Origin: Parahaliea mediterranea | GTDB lineage: Bacteria; Pseudomonadota; Gammaproteobacteria; Pseudomonadales; Halieaceae | Length of the DNA stretch: 64,000 nucleotides | Direction: 5' to 3' | NCBI RefSeq assembly: GCF_017255185.1 | Contig: NZ_JAFKCZ010000008.1 | Coordinates: forward strand, 169,714 to 233,713 | Notes under the pieces: generated by a model | What the model was told of the DNA's origin: nothing | Database searches by the model: none | Seen by the model: the letters and a program-made list of their open reading frames with translations, nothing else | Program-made: the position numbers and the translations under genes | Part shown: positions 1-7,978 of the stretch, piece after piece | Position numbering within the stretch: position 1 is the stretch's first letter | Layout of the letters: the number at the start of each line of letters is the position of its first letter

Positions 1-74
1 CCCGTTGCAGGAAGGTCGTTCCCGTTTTATGCAACCCGATATGAATGAACAGCTGAGGCATCGCCGCTTCCCTG

Positions 75-1559
75 CTAAGAACCGCTTTGGCCAGAACCCA
101 GTCTGGCGTACTTTCTGGTAGCGGCCAACAACAATGATTCGACCCCGCTCGGTCGACCGGCACTTACCCAGCCCAACAGTATGATCACGGCATAGATGCC
201 CACGCCAAGAACAACGCCCGCAACCAACCGGAACAAACCGGGCTCAAGCACCGCTACCAACCAATGCGCGACGCACCAGTACATCGCCATACTGGCAATG
301 GCCGGCCGCGCAAGGACAGCGAGCACGCCGCCAAAGCCCAGCGGTATCGCCCTGGACAACACCCACCCCGAGACCGGCAGCATGAACACGGACACGCCGG
401 CGCAGGCTATCGCCACGCCAATCACTCCGTATTCCCTGGATGCGAGATAGGCCGCGGGGAACAGGATGGCCAGCCGAAACCAGGCGACCAATGCGGAGTG
501 GCGCTCCTTGCCCGCGACAATCAGGATATGGGTTGTCATCAAGCGGTTGATCGCACTGAACATTGCATACAGGCACAGCCAGGACATCAAGGGGATCGTT
601 GCCAACCATTGATCGCCCAGCAATAGCGGCACGAAATCCTGCGCCACGGCGGCGAGTCCGGTGGCAATCGGAAACATCACCATCGCCGAGGCTGCCAGTA
701 CATTGCGAAAGGCCGTGGCCAGGGCCGGTGGGTCATTCGACAGTCGGGCATAGCCGGGAAACAGGCCCCTGCTTAGCGGCGTGGCGATCTGGCCGGTCAC
801 CATTTCCGCCAGATCCGCGGCCATCTTGTATATCCCCAGCAGGCCCGCATTTCCCATCCCGCCGACAATGATGGTCCCCATCCGGCCGTTGAAAAACTTG
901 GCGATACGTATCGGCAGTATATAGCCCGCGAAGGCAAGGTAGCGCCTGAAATAGGCGAAACAAATCCGCGGGCGCCAGGGGTGAAGCAGAAAGCTGACCA
1001 GCACGTAGGCGACCGAATTGAGCACATGGCCGATGATCAGGGCCCAATAGCTTCGCAGCCACAAAACCAGCGCCAGTGTCACAATGAAAGTTATGATTCG
1101 CGTCACAACCTCCGCCCAGAAATCGAGTTGGAAATTCAGCTGCTTGCGCGCGAGCGTGATACCGATGTTGGAGGTGCCATCGATCAACGGGGCCAGCGCC
1201 AGCACATACAGAACGCCAACCAGTCGCGGGTCGCCAAAGTAGGCCGCCGCGAATGGAGCCACCGCAAGCAGCAACAAGGCGACCAGGGCGCCCTGTAAAA
1301 TTTTTATGGTCCAGGCGGAATTGATATGGTCGGTATCCGGGTCCGTATCGCGAATCAGCAATTGGTCCGGACCGAGTTCGGTAAAGCTCTGCACGAAGGC
1401 AATCGCCACCATGGCCATGGCCACGATTCCAAAATCCGCCGGCGTCAGCAATCGGGCCAGGATAACGATGTTGACCATGCCGATCAGGCGCATAGTCCAT
1501 TTCATGCCAATGGACCACGCGGCGCCCCTGGCAAGATGCTTGTATATGCCGTCAGTCAT
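75..1559 (-). CDS. Polysaccharide flippase (Wzx-like, MOP superfamily)
   Basis: A 494-residue integral membrane protein of the oligosaccharide flippase type. It is likely to move lipid-linked EPS repeat units across the inner membrane. The sequence has about 12-14 hydrophobic segments, and the N-terminal stretch with ILARLLTPADFGIVAMA is characteristic of Wzx/RfbX-like proteins. I chose the ATG at 1559 (MTDGIYKH) because the longer reading runs into the end of the upstream sulfotransferase gene and lacks flippase-like sequence. It is the last gene of a minus-strand unit that also holds a sulfotransferase and an O-antigen ligase-like gene, which supports an EPS role. The substrate cannot be read from sequence. 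Confidence 0.85.
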   Translation of the reverse strand: MTDGIYKHLARGAAWSIGMKWTMRLIGMVNIVILARLLTPADFGIVAMAMVAIAFVQSFTELGPDQLLIRDTDPDTDHINSAWTIKILQGALVALLLLAVAPFAAAYFGDPRLVGVLYVLALAPLIDGTSNIGITLARKQLNFQLDFWAEVVTRIITFIVTLALVLWLRSYWALIIGHVLNSVAYVLVSFLLHPWRPRICFAYFRRYLAFAGYILPIRIAKFFNGRMGTIIVGGMGNAGLLGIYKMAADLAEMVTGQIATPLSRGLFPGYARLSNDPPALATAFRNVLAASAMVMFPIATGLAAVAQDFVPLLLGDQWLATIPLMSWLCLYAMFSAINRLMTTHILIVAGKERHSALVAWFRLAILFPAAYLASREYGVIGVAIACAGVSVFMLPVSGWVLSRAIPLGFGGVLAVLARPAIASMAMYWCVAHWLVAVLEPGLFRLVAGVVLGVGIYAVIILLGWVSAGRPSGVESLLLAATRKYARLGSGQSGS

Positions 1560-1594
1560 GGTCGTCAGTCCACCCGCGGGGTCCCACTGAGGGC

Positions 1595-2497
1595 TCAGTA
1601 GCGGGCGATAACATTGAAGTAAAGGTTTCTGAGGCGGCTGCGGATATCGGCCGGCTCCCGGAGACACTCGTAACCAAAGGAAGCCAGCGCGTCCCCGGCT
1701 ATCTGTTCAAAGATAACCCTGTCGGAACGACGCATGGTCGTCTTCCAGGCCAGGACTTTTTCCACATTCGGCCTGCTGACCGAATTCCTGTGCCACTGAA
1801 GGCTTTCCCGGGGCACCGCTTTGTCCGCGGAGCGATGGTAATCGAGCATGCCCGGGTCGAAGGGCACGTTCAGAAACTGGCAAATGCGCCGCAACTGCTG
1901 CTCCGGCTCGAGCACCAGGTCTTCATAGCGCAGCTCCATAAACCGGTCCGCCGGCAACACCGCCCCCACTTTATGGCATACCATGGTTTGCCAGCGCCAG
2001 TCGCGGGCTATCCGCGGCAGGTTGTTCGAGCCCCAGCTAATCGCCAGCTGGGACATCGCAACATCGCGACCATCGCGCACCAGATGCACGAAACGGGCGT
2101 CTGGAAACATGCGACAAAGTACATCGATGTCCTCGGTATACGAAGGAGACTTGTCACACCACACGGACTTGCCCTGACCGACCATGTACTCACGGAAAAT
2201 CTCGCGCACCAGCGCGGGGTAGGAATCGACCTCCGCGGCCTTCAGGCGCTCGATATCCACCACAAGCCCGCCTTTCTTCACCTGTGGGTGCGCGGCGATA
2301 ACATCGATGAGTCGACAGCGGTTTTCCCGCTGGGACAGGTCACCGAACTCGTCCAGGCGCGGGTAAAGCTCGGTAATAAAAACGCTCTCGTGGGGGACGC
2401 AGAGCCGCCCGTGCGCATTCAGCATCAACCGCAACATGGTTGTACCGGAACGCTGGGCGCCCAGAATGAATACCGGAGCTGCTACGTCTTCACTCAT
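1595..2497 (-). CDS. Sulfotransferase family protein
   Basis: A 300-residue cytoplasmic PAPS-dependent sulfotransferase. The 5'-phosphosulfate loop is GAQRSGTTMLR at about residues 13-23, and the 3'-phosphate-binding segment is VHLVRDGRDVAMSQ at about 135-148. It would transfer sulfate from PAPS to an acceptor hydroxyl or amine. Its position between a flippase and a polymerase/ligase gene suggests the acceptor is the exopolysaccharide or its lipid-linked precursor, but that is inference. The ATG overlaps the stop of the upstream ligase gene in an ATGA junction, so the two are probably translationally coupled. Sulfated polysaccharides are typical of marine bacteria. Confidence 0.85.
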   Translation of the reverse strand: MSEDVAAPVFILGAQRSGTTMLRLMLNAHGRLCVPHESVFITELYPRLDEFGDLSQRENRCRLIDVIAAHPQVKKGGLVVDIERLKAAEVDSYPALVREIFREYMVGQGKSVWCDKSPSYTEDIDVLCRMFPDARFVHLVRDGRDVAMSQLAISWGSNNLPRIARDWRWQTMVCHKVGAVLPADRFMELRYEDLVLEPEQQLRRICQFLNVPFDPGMLDYHRSADKAVPRESLQWHRNSVSRPNVEKVLAWKTTMRRSDRVIFEQIAGDALASFGYECLREPADIRSRLRNLYFNVIARY

Positions 2498-3900
2498 CGC
2501 CGTTCCAACACTATCGATGGCCGCACGGGCCGAAGCGGCGCCGGGCTGGCCCCGGGCACGACCGCCCGGGTCCCGGGCGCGATGGACCGGGAAGCCACCG
2601 GGTCCGTGTCCCGCGTCAGCAGGGTCTCGCGATTGATACGCACCACGGCAACCACCCCGACAATGGCGTAAATCAAGTCAAAATAGGCCAGGCTGACATT
2701 GGCACCAGTGATGCCATAGCCCACCAGGGCAAGTGTCACGGCATTGCACAGCTTCACGCACCAATCGGCGCCGGCCTTCTTTGCCGCGGCGGTATTGCGC
2801 ATATTGGTCCAGAAGGTCAACAACAGGATACCGAGAAAGATAGCCAGCCCCGCCACGCCGTGATCGCCGAGGACCTGGAAATACACGTTGTGCGCCGCCT
2901 TGGGTTTCAGGGTCGGCGGCACCGGCGGCGTTTCAATCGGCCCGAAAGTGGGCGTAAAGGGAGCGTAGTAGGACCACAGCCCCGGCTCGGTTACCGCGCC
3001 GAATCCTCCCCCGGTCAAGGGGTGATCCAGGGCGATCAGCGTGGAAACTTTCCACGCCCACAGGCGGCCGATAAACGAACTGTCGTCCTGGGATGCGGTC
3101 GCCACTGTCTGCTGCCGTTCTTTCCAGTCCTCCGGAGCATACTTGAACGCGACGGGAATCAGCGCCGCCGCAATCAGGGCCAGTATCAGCTTGTGCCGTG
3201 ACTTCAACCAGAACGCCGCCGCGAGTATCGCAAGGCCGATAAAGCCTCCGCGCGAGTAGGTACCCACGATGCTGACCACATTGAGGAACACCAGGCCGCA
3301 CAAACCCAGCCGCAACAACTTGTGCCGGGTGGTGCCGATGAGGTAGATAACCAGCGGAATGCACATATTGATCGCCACCGCGAGATCGTTGCGATCGGCA
3401 ATGATGCCAGCGCGCCCGGTAATGCGGTGCCCCCCTCCGGAGAGGATGAATTTCACCGCCTCCATGGCCGCGTAGGAGGAAATCGCCAACACAATCGCCC
3501 AGATGAACGTGTGGATATGTATGTAGCTGCGCAGCACCCAGGTGATAAAAAAGAACAACAGCAGCACCTTGGCAAACTGCGCCCAATAGCTCCAGACCCA
3601 CCCGGGAACAGTGGACAGGTTGGTTGCCGTCGACAACAGCGTCCAGAAACCGAACAACAGCACCAGAAAACTGAGCCCGCAAAACGCGGTCCCGCGCCGT
3701 TCCCCGGGCGCCAGCAAGAAGGACACCGCGGTAATCAGCACAATCGTGAGATTGAGACGAAAGGTCTGGGAGAAACCGAATGCCCACTCCGCGGGCGCGG
3801 TCAGTGCAATCCACACCCAGGCCGCGACGCCGAGATAGGGGCGCTTCAACGCGAACCCCGCGGCCACGAACAGGAACATGACCAGGAGCAGATCCCGCAT
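2494..3900 (-). CDS. O-antigen ligase/polymerase-like protein, exosortase A system-associated
   Basis: A 468-residue polytopic membrane protein with about 10-12 hydrophobic helices. The N-terminus MRDLLLVMFLFVAAGFALKR resembles the putative O-glycosylation ligase family found in exosortase A loci. It has the Wzy_C/WaaL-type features TYSRGGFIGL (about residue 215) and AHNVYFQVLGDHGVAGL (about 340), where the conserved His/Asn sit in a periplasmic loop. It should polymerise EPS repeat units or transfer glycan to an acceptor in the periplasm; sequence alone does not separate the two. It appears to be the first gene of a short operon with the sulfotransferase and flippase. Confidence 0.85.
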   Translation of the reverse strand: MRDLLLVMFLFVAAGFALKRPYLGVAAWVWIALTAPAEWAFGFSQTFRLNLTIVLITAVSFLLAPGERRGTAFCGLSFLVLLFGFWTLLSTATNLSTVPGWVWSYWAQFAKVLLLFFFITWVLRSYIHIHTFIWAIVLAISSYAAMEAVKFILSGGGHRITGRAGIIADRNDLAVAINMCIPLVIYLIGTTRHKLLRLGLCGLVFLNVVSIVGTYSRGGFIGLAILAAAFWLKSRHKLILALIAAALIPVAFKYAPEDWKERQQTVATASQDDSSFIGRLWAWKVSTLIALDHPLTGGGFGAVTEPGLWSYYAPFTPTFGPIETPPVPPTLKPKAAHNVYFQVLGDHGVAGLAIFLGILLLTFWTNMRNTAAAKKAGADWCVKLCNAVTLALVGYGITGANVSLAYFDLIYAIVGVVAVVRINRETLLTRDTDPVASRSIAPGTRAVVPGASPAPLRPVRPSIVLERR

Positions 3901-4207
3901 CAGCCTGCGTCCTGCTTACTGGACCAGTAGAACAGGTAGCAAACGGCCACCACGTCCCCCAACAAGTAAAGACTGTCGATCATCGATTGATCCAGCCCGC
4001 TTTTATCGACATGGGATCGCGCCAGCCTGCGCCGGGATCGCGTATCGGCCATTCACCAACACCCCACCTCCGGCACAATTGCAAACAGCGACCCGAAACC
4101 CAGAGACAATAGCGACCGCGAACCATAAGGTAAAGCCCCGGGGCGTATTATCTCGGCCCGAATGGCGTAGCTGTGAAGTAGTACACAACCGGAGTGCGGC
4201 AACACAC
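3901..4207. other. Intergenic region without recognised gene
   Basis: 307 bases between the ligase start and the end of the PL14-like gene. It should contain the promoter of the ligase-sulfotransferase-flippase unit on the minus strand. I looked for a sigma-54 element (GG-N10-GC), the 18-bp element found elsewhere in this window, and a stem followed by a T-run, and found none convincing. Open frames here are short and not coding-like. Confidence 0.5.
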
Positions 4208-5737
4208 TCAGTCCGGCCTGCCAAGCGGCCCGATATACTCCGTCGCCACGACCACATTATCGATATACAGGACCTGGTCCCTGGGTGAACGGGCGGTGCC
4301 GCCGTGGTAGACATTGAACCAGACATCCTCGATTTTCAGCTCCGGGACGGTGCGAAACCGAAGCCCGCGCCGCTCGAACACAAGCTGCCCGTCGAGCCAG
4401 GCCCGAATAAGCCCGTCCGCCTCCCCGGGGCTGTTCAGGCGCACATGTTGCTCGACGCTGTACCATCGCTCGTTTTCCAGCAACGCGCCGCTACCGAGAG
4501 ACCAGGTCCAGGTATTGCCATAGAAACTATCCTGGTCCACATGATAGACGTAACTGCCGATCGGGGTCAGCAAATCCCCGCTGCCGGGAGGCCCGGTCCG
4601 AATCGACTTGCGAAAGCTGCCGCGAGCCGACCAGCCATTGGTGCCGTTGGAGCGCCTGCTTCCCCAGCCCGCCTGGCGATAGGTGCCCGCGAACCCGGGC
4701 AGCTTTCCCCCCGAGACCGTCTGGTTCCAGCTGCTGCCAAAACGCAAATAGTAGCGAAAGTAAGCTTCTTCGGGCTCCGGCTGGTCGTGCCGTGAAAAGC
4801 GGTAGCGTATGTTCAGCCCCTTTTTCTCGCCCTCGGCTATGGTCACGGCGAGAGCGGGCCCATCGAATGCCACAAAATCCGCCGCCGCACCATTTTCTAC
4901 GCGCTCGCCGGCCTTGCCATCGACAAACCAGTCCCGCTGCCAGTTCTGGCGGGAAAAGTCCTCGCTAAACACCACTGCCGGGTGCTCCGCGATACCCACA
5001 TCCGCGGGATAGTCCCGCGCCAGCCCCCGCTCGCTGGCAACCACCACGCCACTCCTGGGGGCGATATGCACGTTGTAGACCTCGAGCGAGGTCGTCTTGG
5101 GGCCACTGGTTTGCACGACTTTCAGCTCGAGCGAAGCCCTGGTCACCGGGTGCCCGCGGGGCATACGGGAGAGATCGAAATACAGCAGTACCGCCTTGCC
5201 CTTACCCAGCTTCAGCCGTTTTCTGTCGCCCAGGGCCTTGCTGGTGCTGGCGTCGAGCGTTGTATCGTACACCACCGGCAAGCGGTAACTGCCCTGGCTA
5301 AGGTCTACGTTCAGCACCGGCGCATCGGCACCCGCCTCCCGGCTGGGCATGGCGAAATCGAGCCCCCCGCCGCGCAGGCGGAGATAAAAACCCTGGTTTG
5401 CCAGCTTTCGCCGGTACCAGGCTTCGACCAGTTCGGTGACATCCAGGCGCAACAGCGTGCCCTCCGCGCCACGACTCAGCGTGGCCGAGGCCCACGGCAA
5501 TCTGCCCCAGGGCTCACCCGCGGCGTCGCTCCAGTCACCCAGTTTGCGGTCCCAGGGCAAGCCCGCGGAAGCCAGGGCATGACGCCGGGTGGCGCCCCCG
5601 TCGCCGTCGTTCCACTGCACATCGATGGCGAGTCCCGGAACGGGGAACAGGGACAAAACCAGGGAGACAGCCAGGAACAAAGCCCGGCCAAGCGGATTTC
5701 GTGCGGTAATTCTCATCGACGGCAAATTGACATCCAT
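4208..5737 (-). CDS. Secreted polysaccharide lyase-like protein (PL14-like domain)
   Basis: A 509-residue secreted protein with an N-terminal signal peptide (hydrophobic core at about residues 19-37, ending VPGLA-ID). The middle (about 60-235) is beta-rich and resembles DNRLRE/CBM96-type modules. The C-terminal half, from about 255, has YFRYYLRFGSSWN, GGKLPGFAGTYRQAGWG and a terminal IDNVVVATEYIGP, a pattern seen in alginate/glucuronan lyase family 14 beta-jelly-roll proteins. It may bind or cleave an acidic polysaccharide in the periplasm or outside. The ATG at 5737 has GGAGGG about 13 bases upstream; an in-frame ATG at 5716 has no such site. It is divergent from the sugar dehydrogenase gene. 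Catalytic activity is not established; a non-enzymatic binding role is possible. Confidence 0.65.
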   Translation of the reverse strand: MDVNLPSMRITARNPLGRALFLAVSLVLSLFPVPGLAIDVQWNDGDGGATRRHALASAGLPWDRKLGDWSDAAGEPWGRLPWASATLSRGAEGTLLRLDVTELVEAWYRRKLANQGFYLRLRGGGLDFAMPSREAGADAPVLNVDLSQGSYRLPVVYDTTLDASTSKALGDRKRLKLGKGKAVLLYFDLSRMPRGHPVTRASLELKVVQTSGPKTTSLEVYNVHIAPRSGVVVASERGLARDYPADVGIAEHPAVVFSEDFSRQNWQRDWFVDGKAGERVENGAAADFVAFDGPALAVTIAEGEKKGLNIRYRFSRHDQPEPEEAYFRYYLRFGSSWNQTVSGGKLPGFAGTYRQAGWGSRRSNGTNGWSARGSFRKSIRTGPPGSGDLLTPIGSYVYHVDQDSFYGNTWTWSLGSGALLENERWYSVEQHVRLNSPGEADGLIRAWLDGQLVFERRGLRFRTVPELKIEDVWFNVYHGGTARSPRDQVLYIDNVVVATEYIGPLGRPD

Positions 5738-5830
5738 GGGTTTTGTCTATCCCTCCAGAAGCCACTATAGTCTAACGGATTTCACCTTTGCCACCTGGCA
5801 GGGGTCACTGGCTATGGAACTGGCGATACT

Positions 5831-7921
5831 ATGAAGGCTGCGGGAATTTTTTTACTGGAAGCACTGTTGATTTTCGCGGCCTTGTTCGGCGCCCACCTGC
5901 TTGAACCCCATATCAGCTTCATTCCCAGTTTCGTTATCAGCCTGCCGGAAGTGGATTATACCGGTGAGGATTTCCGTACTGTGTTATGGCACTTCGGCTG
6001 CGTCTACCTGGTACTGCTTGCGGCAACGGCGGCCTACCTCGGCCCCTGGCGCCCCAGCGATGTTCGCCGGACGGTCCAGGAACTGTTCGCCATCGCCCTC
6101 GGCTTTGCCATTGCGTCCATGTCGCTGTTTTTGACCACCGAGATCGCCTTCGACCCGAACCTCATCGTCGGCATCGCAATTCTCGCCTCTCTGCTGGTCA
6201 TATCCGCGCACCTAATCAGCGCGGCAAGCACCCACGGCGCGCCCGGCTCCAGAGTGCTGCTCCTGATCCGGGAAATACTGCGCGTGGCATTCCGGTCGGC
6301 AGGTATCGCCATTATTCTCGCCGCGCTCACGCCGGGTATTCTCGCATTCTTTTTCGTCGGCGACCGGGACTTTGCCAACACCGTGACCCGTATCCGCATC
6401 TGGTTCAGCGACAGCGAACAGGCCGCCTACCAACTCGTCGACCTGTTCCCCGGCGAGCGATTCGCACAGCCGATGCTGGTGCGCCCGCGGCCGGGCGATC
6501 CGGGCGTACTTTATATTCTCGGTCGCGCCGGCACCCTCGAGCGCATCGACTACCCCTCGGGCGAGGGCCGTAGCCTGGTCCTGGATATACGCGACAAGGT
6601 GGGCGAAGTGGAATCCGAAAACGGGTTCCTGGGCTTCGATTTCCACCCCGAATTTGCCCGCGCGGGCTCCGGCAACGAAGGCGTGATCTACGCCTACTAC
6701 ACCAGTGTGAAAAACGGCGAACAGGTAAACCACGTATCGAAGTTCACCTTGCGCGAGGACGCCGGGGCCAAGGTACAGACAGAAGCCCCGTTAATGGTCC
6801 TGCCCCGCGAGCCCAGCGGGTTTCACAACGGCGGCAGCGTGGCCTTTGGCCCCGACGGCTTGCTGTACCTGGCTCTGGGCGAAGGGGTTCACCCGAAGAC
6901 CCACAAGGGTATCAACGAGACCTTTCGCGGCGCCATCCTGCGCATCGATGTGGACTGCCGGCACTCCGACCGCAGCCAGCCGATAACGCGGCGCCCGGCG
7001 GTGGGACAGGTGCAAGACTACTGCATTCCCCGGGACAATCCCTTTGTTGGCAACCCCGCGATTCTGGACGAGTACTGGGCGCTGGGACTGCGCAACCCCT
7101 ACCGCATGAACTTCGATGCCGACGGCCGCCTCTGGGTCGGCGATGTGGGCTCCACCAAGTGGGAGGAAGTGAATATCGTAGAGGCCGGGCACCACTACCA
7201 ATACCCCTTCATAGAGGGCTACGAAGCGGCCGGCCCGTCCCGGCCCGACACGGTCATTGGCACCGAGACGCCCCCCGTCCACACCTACGTACACACCGCC
7301 TATGATCGCGCGGTGATTGGCGGGATCGTGTACCAGGGCAAGCGGCACCAGGCCCTGCGCGGCCAGTACCTGTTCGCCGACAACTACTCCTCGAAGGTTT
7401 TCAGCATGCCCGCAAGCGGGCGGCGCGTCGACAGCGCGGACCATATCGCCACCGCCGACCAATTCGCCCAGCGTGGCACCAGCTCGCTGACAGAGCTCGC
7501 GGACGGTGAAGTTGTCCTGACCACCCTGGGCAGGAGCAGCACACCCACCGGGCGCGTTCTCAAGCTCTCGAGCGGCGATGCACAGGCGCCCGCCCCGGCG
7601 GCAGAGGCGGAGCCCGCGTCGACCACCGCGGCGGAAGTACACAGTATCTACATCGCCAACTGTGCCCGCTGCCACGGGAACGAGGGTCGCGGCGACGGCC
7701 CGGACGCCGGTATGCTGCCGGTACCGGTGCCGGACTTCCACGACGACGACGTCCGGGCACGGGAGAACAGCTGGTACCACAGGGTAATCGGCGAAGGCGG
7801 ATACGCCGCGGGACTGAGCCCGGCCATGCCGCCCTGGGCGCATATCCTCAACGAGGCCGAAATCGACGGCCTGGTCAAGCTGATCCGGGAGTTCCAGGAG
7901 AACCCGCATGACGGCAACTGA
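5831..7921 (+). CDS. Membrane-anchored PQQ-type sugar dehydrogenase fused to cytochrome c
   Basis: A 696-residue three-part protein. Residues 1-175 hold about four or five hydrophobic helices. Residues 190-575 form a glucose/sorbosone dehydrogenase beta-propeller, with LGFDFHPEFA, HNGGSVAFGPDGLLYLALGEG and GLRNPYRMNFDADGRLWVGDVG. The C-terminal 90 residues are a class I cytochrome c with CARCHGNEGRGDG (haem-binding CxxCH) and a later AMPPW that could supply the Met ligand. It would oxidise a sugar outside the membrane and pass electrons to the attached haem. The propeller and cytochrome are familiar, but the polytopic N-terminus is unusual. The heparinase-like gene follows closely and a secreted lyase-like gene is divergent, suggesting linked polysaccharide turnover. 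Confidence 0.8.
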   Translation: MKAAGIFLLEALLIFAALFGAHLLEPHISFIPSFVISLPEVDYTGEDFRTVLWHFGCVYLVLLAATAAYLGPWRPSDVRRTVQELFAIALGFAIASMSLFLTTEIAFDPNLIVGIAILASLLVISAHLISAASTHGAPGSRVLLLIREILRVAFRSAGIAIILAALTPGILAFFFVGDRDFANTVTRIRIWFSDSEQAAYQLVDLFPGERFAQPMLVRPRPGDPGVLYILGRAGTLERIDYPSGEGRSLVLDIRDKVGEVESENGFLGFDFHPEFARAGSGNEGVIYAYYTSVKNGEQVNHVSKFTLREDAGAKVQTEAPLMVLPREPSGFHNGGSVAFGPDGLLYLALGEGVHPKTHKGINETFRGAILRIDVDCRHSDRSQPITRRPAVGQVQDYCIPRDNPFVGNPAILDEYWALGLRNPYRMNFDADGRLWVGDVGSTKWEEVNIVEAGHHYQYPFIEGYEAAGPSRPDTVIGTETPPVHTYVHTAYDRAVIGGIVYQGKRHQALRGQYLFADNYSSKVFSMPASGRRVDSADHIATADQFAQRGTSSLTELADGEVVLTTLGRSSTPTGRVLKLSSGDAQAPAPAAEAEPASTTAAEVHSIYIANCARCHGNEGRGDGPDAGMLPVPVPDFHDDDVRARENSWYHRVIGEGGYAAGLSPAMPPWAHILNEAEIDGLVKLIREFQENPHDGN

Positions 7922-7978
7922 TTCACCGCGCCCGACAACCGGCCTCGCGCGCGGAGATACCACGGTCCACGGGGGCGA

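Noticed and set aside
1-74. Possible gene or terminator at the left edge
   Set aside because: Too short to judge; no stem with a T-run and no ribosome site.
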